A stretch of DNA of 64,000 bases, from NCBI RefSeq assembly GCF_030817655.1, contig NZ_JAUSZM010000003.1, positions 5,084,001-5,148,000 of the forward strand, written 5' to 3'. Below, in pieces: positions 59,214 to 64,000 of this stretch (the first letter of the stretch is position 1; the number at the start of each line of letters is the position of its first letter). The notes under the pieces are model-generated. The model was given only the letters and a program-made list of their open reading frames with translations. It searched no databases and was not told where the DNA came from. This DNA is from Streptomyces sp. V4I2. GTDB taxonomy: Bacteria; Actinomycetota; Actinomycetes; Streptomycetales; Streptomycetaceae. The position numbers were made by a program, and so were the translations under genes.

Positions 59214-60890
59214 TTACCCCAACAGGCCGCCCACCAGGCCCGGCTGGGAGGACGAGCCCCCGCTGCTGGAGCCGCCTGACGAGCCAGCGCTGGCGCTGCC
59301 GCCGGAGGTGGGGCCTGAGGTGGTGCTGGGGGCCTGTTGGGCCGGGGAGGACTGCTGGGGCGGAGCCTGGCCGTCGGTGCCCTGGGTCTGGCTGGGCGAG
59401 CCGCCGGTGGCGGTGCCGGTGTCGCGGGTGGCGCCCGGGGTGGCGGTGGTGCCGGCGGTGGGACTGGCTGTGGCGCCCTGGGTGGGGGTGCTGGAGGCCG
59501 AGGGCGTCTTCTTCTTCTGCCGCTTGGCGGGGTCCTGCGGGAGCGGGGAGCCGGGCAGTTCGTTGCGGGGGGCCTCGCCGGGGCCGGGGACGACGACGCG
59601 GTCGGCGTCGCGGACGGCGCCGCCGAGCAGTGAGCCGATGAGCAGGGTGAGGCCGGTGACGATGGCGGTGATGAGGGCGCCGCGGCGCAGGACGTAGCGG
59701 CGCAGCTCCCAGAGGTCGGCGCGGGGGCCGAGTCGGCGCCAGGCGCTGCCGGCGAGGCGGCCGTCGATGGAGTAGACGGGGGCGCCGGCGATGATCAACG
59801 GCGACCAGGCGGCGAGGTAGATGATGTCGGGGGTGTCGTAGGCGGGGACGCTCTTCCAGCTGACGGTGACGAGGAGCGCGGCGGACAGGCCGGCGCCGAC
59901 GATCGCGCCGACGCGCTGCCAGCAGCCCAGGATCGTGAGGACGCCCACGATGACCTGGAGGAAGGCGATGACGAGGCCGGCGCCTACGGGGTGCTGGAGG
60001 GCGAACTGCCGCAGCGGCTCGGCGACTTCCCAGGGGTGCAGGGTGTTGAGCCACTTGACCATGGAGCCGCGTTCGCCGCCGTCGAAGTAGACGGGGTCGC
60101 AGAGCTTGCCCATGCCGGCGTAGATGGAGATGAAGCCGAGGAAGATGCGGAGGGGGAGCATGACGACGCCGAAGTTCATGCGGCGGCCCGGGTAGTAGGC
60201 GTGCCGGGCGGGGTCGTCGCCGTGGCGCTTGGCGGAGCGGGTGTGGTCGGTGCCGCTGCCACTGCCGCTGTCGTCGTAGTCGTCGAACTGCTCGCCGGTG
60301 TAGGCGGGTTCGTCGTCGACGCTGCCCACGGTGCGCATGTTCGGCAGGAGTCGGGTGCCGTCGCCGTCGTGGGTGCGTTGGGCGCCGACGACCGGGGTTT
60401 CGACGGTCTGGGTGAGGTCGTCGTAGCCATCGTCGGCGTAATGGCCGTCGCTGTAGCCGCCGTTGACGTCCACGCGGGGGATGACCTGGGTGGCTCCGGC
60501 GTCGGCGGAGGGGGCCGGTTCGTCGCCGTAGCGGACGCTGCCGCCCCGTACGGCCTGGAGGAGGCGGTGGGCGCCGGTGTCGTCGGGGTCGGACTTGCCG
60601 CTCCAGACGACGGGCCGGCGGCGGGCGCCCGCGTTCGCGCCGGGTCTGCCGGCCGCGGCGCCGACGACGGGCTTCCGGGCGGTGTCCTCGGCGGCGCTCA
60701 AGTGCCGTGCGATCCGCGAGGATTGGGTGCGCCGCGTCGACGCGCCCAACTGCACGCGAAAGCTCACATGATTGACGATGACCTGCGCCGGATCGCTCGG
60801 CACCTTCACCATGCTCAGCGCGGGAGCGTCGTCGAAGCCCGACGGGCCGTCCCCCGTGGGTGTGCGGGGTGTTCTGGTGTCCACACTCAT
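59214..60890 (-). CDS. DoxX-family membrane protein with long disordered ends
   Basis: This is a 558-residue protein. Residues 1-235 are hydrophilic and acidic (DDSGSGSGTDHTRSAKRHGD). The DoxX core of four helices follows: FGVVMLPLRIFLGFISIYAG, GAGLVIAFLQVIVGVLTILG, and VGAIVGAGLSAALLVTVSW. A further helix lies near 430 (GALITAIVTGLTLLIGSLLG). The tail is Ser/Thr/Gly/Gln-rich. DoxX proteins act in thiol or sulfur redox steps at the membrane. This one is much longer than the usual 130-180 residues, and the role of the ends is unknown. Confidence 0.88.
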   Translation of the reverse strand: MSVDTRTPRTPTGDGPSGFDDAPALSMVKVPSDPAQVIVNHVSFRVQLGASTRRTQSSRIARHLSAAEDTARKPVVGAAAGRPGANAGARRRPVVWSGKSDPDDTGAHRLLQAVRGGSVRYGDEPAPSADAGATQVIPRVDVNGGYSDGHYADDGYDDLTQTVETPVVGAQRTHDGDGTRLLPNMRTVGSVDDEPAYTGEQFDDYDDSGSGSGTDHTRSAKRHGDDPARHAYYPGRRMNFGVVMLPLRIFLGFISIYAGMGKLCDPVYFDGGERGSMVKWLNTLHPWEVAEPLRQFALQHPVGAGLVIAFLQVIVGVLTILGCWQRVGAIVGAGLSAALLVTVSWKSVPAYDTPDIIYLAAWSPLIIAGAPVYSIDGRLAGSAWRRLGPRADLWELRRYVLRRGALITAIVTGLTLLIGSLLGGAVRDADRVVVPGPGEAPRNELPGSPLPQDPAKRQKKKTPSASSTPTQGATASPTAGTTATPGATRDTGTATGGSPSQTQGTDGQAPPQQSSPAQQAPSTTSGPTSGGSASAGSSGGSSSGGSSSQPGLVGGLLG

Positions 60891-61008
60891 CTAACCGAGT
60901 GACGTGTGCTTAGGACACTGCTTTGACTGGGCGAATCTGTCCGGACCCCGTCAAGGTTGTCCTCGACGCCAGGAACACCCCATGTGGGTGACTTGGTCGA
61001 ACAATCGC

Positions 61009-61950
61009 TCAGGCGCGGCGGCGTGCCGTCTCGTAGAGCACGATGCCCGCCGCGACACCCGCGTTGAGCGACTCGGCGCCGCCCGGCATCGGGATCCGCA
61101 CCCGGTGGTCGCAGGTCTCGCCGACCAGTCGGGACAGTCCCTTGCCCTCGCTGCCGACGACGATGACGACGGGCCCCGACAGGGCTTCCAGATCACCGAG
61201 TTCCGACTCGCCTTCGGCGGCGAGGCCGACGACGGTGATGCCGGCCTTCTTGTACGCCTCCAGGGCACGCGTCAGGTTGGTGGCGCGGGCGACGGGCGTA
61301 CGGGCGGCCGTACCGGCGGACGACTTCCAGGCGCCGGCGGTCATGCCGGCCGCGCGCCGCTCGGGGACGACGACGCCGTGGCCGCCGAAGGCGGAGGCGG
61401 ACCGGACGACGGCGCCGAGGTTGCGCGGGTCGGTGACGCCGTCGAGGACGACGATGAGCGGGTCCTCGCCCTTGTCGTAGGCGGCGTTCGCGAGGTCCTC
61501 GGGGTGCGCGTACTCGTACGGCGGGACCTGGAGGACGAGGCCCTGGTGGTTGAGGCCGTTGGTCATGCGGTCGAGCTCGGGGCGGGGGGCCTCCATGAGG
61601 TGGATGCCGCCGCGCTCGGCGACGAGCTGCAGCGCCTCGCGCACCCGCTCGTCGTTGTCGATGAACTGCTGGACGTAGAGCGTCACCGCGGGCACGCCCT
61701 CGCGCAGCGCCTCGACGACGGGGTTGCGGCCGACGACCATCTCCGAGGTGCCCTTGCCGCCTCGGCCGCGCGCTGTGGGGCGGCGTACCGCCTGCTTCGC
61801 CTTGGCATTGGAGATGCGGTTCTTCTTGTGTCCCTTGCGCGCCTCGGCAGGCGGGGTCGGGCCCTTGCCCTCCAGGCCCTTGCGCCGCTGGCCGCCACTG
61901 CCGACCTGCGCGCCCTTCTTGCCGGACATGCGGCGGTTGTTGGCTGCCAT
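61009..61950 (-). CDS. rlmB: 23S rRNA 2'-O-ribose methyltransferase RlmB (SpoU/TrmH)
   Basis: The protein has 313 residues with an Actinobacteria-type basic N-terminal tail (RKGHKKNRISNAKAKQAVRR). VVGRNPVVEALREG begins the RNA-binding domain. The SPOUT knot has LDGVTDPRNLGAVVRSASAF, VIVVGSEGKGLSRLV and IPMPGGAESLNAGVAAGIVL, the three TrmH motifs with the catalytic Arg and SAM loop. It methylates G2251 of 23S rRNA in E. coli. It lies 109 bases downstream of cysS, the usual pairing. Confidence 0.93.
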   Translation of the reverse strand: MAANNRRMSGKKGAQVGSGGQRRKGLEGKGPTPPAEARKGHKKNRISNAKAKQAVRRPTARGRGGKGTSEMVVGRNPVVEALREGVPAVTLYVQQFIDNDERVREALQLVAERGGIHLMEAPRPELDRMTNGLNHQGLVLQVPPYEYAHPEDLANAAYDKGEDPLIVVLDGVTDPRNLGAVVRSASAFGGHGVVVPERRAAGMTAGAWKSSAGTAARTPVARATNLTRALEAYKKAGITVVGLAAEGESELGDLEALSGPVVIVVGSEGKGLSRLVGETCDHRVRIPMPGGAESLNAGVAAGIVLYETARRRA

Positions 61951-62059
61951 GACCTACCTGTCTGTTCTCTGCGACGCCGAAGCGTGCGGGTGCGTGCGTG
62001 TGTACGTATATGCAGTGTGCCGCCCGGATGGCCGGGCGGCACAATCGATCAAGAAAGGG

Positions 62060-63460
62060 TCAGCGCGGGCCGAGGCTCCAGCGCGGCCCCTGCGGGCCGT
62101 CCTCGATGACGAGTCCGGACTGGTTGAGCTGGTCGCGGATGGCGTCCGCGGTGGCCCAGTCCTTGCGGGAGCGGGCCGCCTCGCGCTGGTCGAGGACCAG
62201 GCGTACGAGGCTGTCGACCACCCCGTGGAGGTCGTCGCCGCGGTCGTCGTCGCCGGCCCAGTGCGGGTCGAGCGGGTCGAGGCCGAGGACGCCGAGCATG
62301 GCGCGGACCTCGGCGAGGCGGGCCACGGCGGCTTCCTTGTCGTCGGCGGCCAGCGCGCTGTTGCCCTGCCGGACGGTGGTGTGCACGACGGCGAGGGCCT
62401 GCGGGACGCCCAGGTCGTCGTCCATCGCCTCGGCGAAGGCGGGCGGGACCTCGGCGGAGGGCTCGACGACTCCCCCTGCCTTCTCCACCACGCGCTGCAC
62501 GAAGCCCTCGATCCGCGCGAACGCGGACTCCGCCTCGCGCAGGGCCTCCTCGCTGTACTCGATCATCGAGCGGTAGTGCGGGGTGCCGAGGTAGTAGCGC
62601 AGGACGATCGGGCGCCAGCGCTGGACCATCTCGGAGACGAGGACGGAGTTGCCGAGCGACTTGGACATCTTCTCGCCGCTCATGGTGACCCAGGCGTTGT
62701 GCAGCCAGTACCGGGCGAACTCGTCGCCGTAGGCCTTGGCCTGGGCGATCTCGTTCTCGTGGTGCGGGAAGATCAGGTCCAGGCCGCCGCCGTGGATGTC
62801 GAAGGCGGAGCCGAGGTACTTGTGGGCCATCGCCGAGCACTCCAGGTGCCAGCCGGGGCGGCCGCGGCCCCACGGGGTCTCCCAGTCGGGCTCGCCGGGC
62901 TTGGTGGCCTTCCACATGGCGAAGTCCCGCGGGTCCCGCTTGCCGGTGATGCCCTCCTCGGCGGGCTGGCGCATCTCGTCCAGGTCCTGCCGGGACAGCT
63001 CCAGGTAGGCGGGCCAGGAGCGCACGTCGAAGTAGACGCTGCCGTCGGCCTCGTAGGCGTGTCCGCGCTCGATGAGGCCGCGCATCATCTCGACCATCTC
63101 GGTGACATGGCCGGTGGCGCGCGGTTCGTAGGTCGGGGGCAGGCAGCCGAGCGCGGTGTAGCCGTCGTCGAAGGCGCGCTCGTTCTCGTAGCCGATCGAC
63201 CACCAGGGACGGCCCTGGTCGGCCGACTTGGCGATGATCTTGTCGTCGATGTCGGTGACGTTGCGGATGAACGTGACCTCATAGCCGCGGTACACGAACC
63301 AGCGGCGCATGATGTCGAAGTTCAGGCCCGAGCGGATGTGCCCGATGTGCGGTGCGGCCTGCACGGTGGCGCCACACAGGTAGATCGAGACACAACCCGG
63401 CTGGAGCGGGGCGAAGTCACGGATCTGCCGGGCGCTGGTGTCGTACAGGCGAATGGTCAC
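62060..63460 (-). CDS. cysS: Cysteinyl-tRNA synthetase
   Basis: This 466-residue class I synthetase has Cys29 in YLCGATVQ (zinc), HIGH at 38-41, LECSAMAHKYLG and FPHHENEIAQ (zinc ligands), and KMSKS at 264-268. It charges tRNA-Cys. TACCCT ends six bases before GTG 63460 without a ribosome-binding site, so the transcript is probably leaderless. MshC, the mycothiol ligase paralogue, is excluded by length and by full KMSKS context. It follows ispF by 81 bases. Confidence 0.97.
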   Translation of the reverse strand: MTIRLYDTSARQIRDFAPLQPGCVSIYLCGATVQAAPHIGHIRSGLNFDIMRRWFVYRGYEVTFIRNVTDIDDKIIAKSADQGRPWWSIGYENERAFDDGYTALGCLPPTYEPRATGHVTEMVEMMRGLIERGHAYEADGSVYFDVRSWPAYLELSRQDLDEMRQPAEEGITGKRDPRDFAMWKATKPGEPDWETPWGRGRPGWHLECSAMAHKYLGSAFDIHGGGLDLIFPHHENEIAQAKAYGDEFARYWLHNAWVTMSGEKMSKSLGNSVLVSEMVQRWRPIVLRYYLGTPHYRSMIEYSEEALREAESAFARIEGFVQRVVEKAGGVVEPSAEVPPAFAEAMDDDLGVPQALAVVHTTVRQGNSALAADDKEAAVARLAEVRAMLGVLGLDPLDPHWAGDDDRGDDLHGVVDSLVRLVLDQREAARSRKDWATADAIRDQLNQSGLVIEDGPQGPRWSLGPR

Positions 63461-63541
63461 GCGTCCAGGGTAGTAGGCGCACGGCAGTGCCTTGCGCCCG
63501 TTCCCCCCAAGGCCACACATTCGTGACATCGGCCGGCCTCG

Positions 63542-64000
63542 TCAGCCGGTTCGCACCACCAAGGCCGTCGCCACCGCCATCAGCCCCTCCTCCCGGCCGG
63601 GGAAGCCGAGGCCGTCGGTGGTCGCACCGGACACCGACACCGGGGCGCCGGCCGCCTCCGACAGGAGTTTCTGGGCCTCGTCGCGGCGCTTGCCGATCTT
63701 CGGGCGGGGGCCGACGACCTGTACGGCGATGTTGCCGATGGTGAAGCCGGCCTCGCGGACGATGCGGGCGGCCTCGGTCAGCAGGGTCACCCCGGAGGCG
63801 CCGGACCACTCGGGCCGCCCGGTGCCGAAGTGCTGCCCGAGATCTCCCAGCCCGGCCGCCGAGAAGAGCGCGTTGCAGGCGGCGTGGGCGACGACGTCGG
63901 CGTCGGAGTGACCGGCGAGGCCCGGACCCTCGCCCTCCCACTTGAGGCCGGCGCACCACAGTTCGCGGCCCTCTTCGAAGGCGTGGATGTCGGTGCCGAT
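63542..64000 (-). CDS. ispF: 2-C-methyl-D-erythritol 2,4-cyclodiphosphate synthase (5' end outside window)
   Basis: The visible 152 residues start at IGTDIHAFEEGRELWCAGLK, just after the missing start, and run to the stop. The metal ligands are Asp and His in GTDIHAF and His in GHSDADVVAHA. FGTGRPEWSGASGVTLLTEA and QVVGPRPKIGKRRDEAQKLL form the CDP site, and VSVSGATTDGLGFPGREEG is the C-terminal signature. It makes the cyclic diphosphate of the MEP isoprenoid pathway. ispD is expected just upstream, beyond the window. Confidence 0.96.
   Translation of the reverse strand: MGTDIHAFEEGRELWCAGLKWEGEGPGLAGHSDADVVAHAACNALFSAAGLGDLGQHFGTGRPEWSGASGVTLLTEAARIVREAGFTIGNIAVQVVGPRPKIGKRRDEAQKLLSEAAGAPVSVSGATTDGLGFPGREEGLMAVATALVVRTG

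Overview
The window is high-GC DNA from a Streptomyces chromosome. The evidence is dense genes with G/C at third codon positions, many GTG and TTG starts, XRE+DUF397 and Uma2 genes, and a gene order that I recall from S. coelicolor: groEL2, threonine synthase, trehalose genes, nagKA, cdgB, terD-like, msiK, cysS, ispF. Most of it is core chromosome. No prophage, biosynthetic cluster or CRISPR array is visible.

Left part (1-17 kb). A partial HAD hydrolase and a membrane protein are followed by a helicase-associated protein and the XPB-type repair helicase. Between the two lies a patchy region (4.8-5.9 kb) with two tiny secreted-peptide genes, a perfect 15-copy CCTGTC array and two gene stumps fused end to end (UPF0114 and IstB). 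Next come a HelD-like RNA polymerase-associated ATPase, CutC, an Eis-type acetyltransferase, small enzymes, and an RpiR regulator with MurQ for MurNAc-6-phosphate recycling.

Accessory island (17.3-22.7 kb). An aldo/keto reductase with a TTA codon, an XRE/DUF397 pair and a DinB protein precede a cassette with a hairpin leader: an HTH/zinc-ribbon protein, a Uma2 nuclease-fold protein and a Cys-motif protein.

Middle (22.7-44 kb). A carboxylesterase and an old-yellow-enzyme oxidoreductase are followed by groEL2 (with CIRCE), a cold-shock protein, a CysO-like sulfur carrier, thrC, gpgS, otsA (broken by a one-base frameshift) and otsB. Then come a sugar-binding lipoprotein and the divergent nagK-nagA operon with two DasR-type sites, a PfkB kinase, a CBM-like membrane protein, the diguanylate cyclase cdgB, a flavin reductase, arfB and a TerD protein.

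Right part (44-64 kb). A GNAT-Nudix fusion, an M1 peptidase lipoprotein, a pentapeptide protein and an FAD oxidoreductase come first. A quinone reductase and MFS exporter pair follows, with a perfect SoxR-type box in front. After these come APH and GNAT genes, tRNA-Thr, msiK, a sugar nucleotidyltransferase, an IS5-type transposase remnant, a divergent TetR/membrane-protein pair, DoxX, rlmB, cysS and a partial ispF.

A linking theme is amino-sugar use: nagK, nagA, murQ, the RpiR regulator, a sugar-binding lipoprotein and msiK. DasR-like sites occur at nagKA, possibly at msiK and, unexpectedly, upstream of cutC, where a 12-base core is identical to the nagKA site. A second theme is leaderless transcription: at least twelve genes have a TANNNT -10 box ending 6-7 bases before the start codon.
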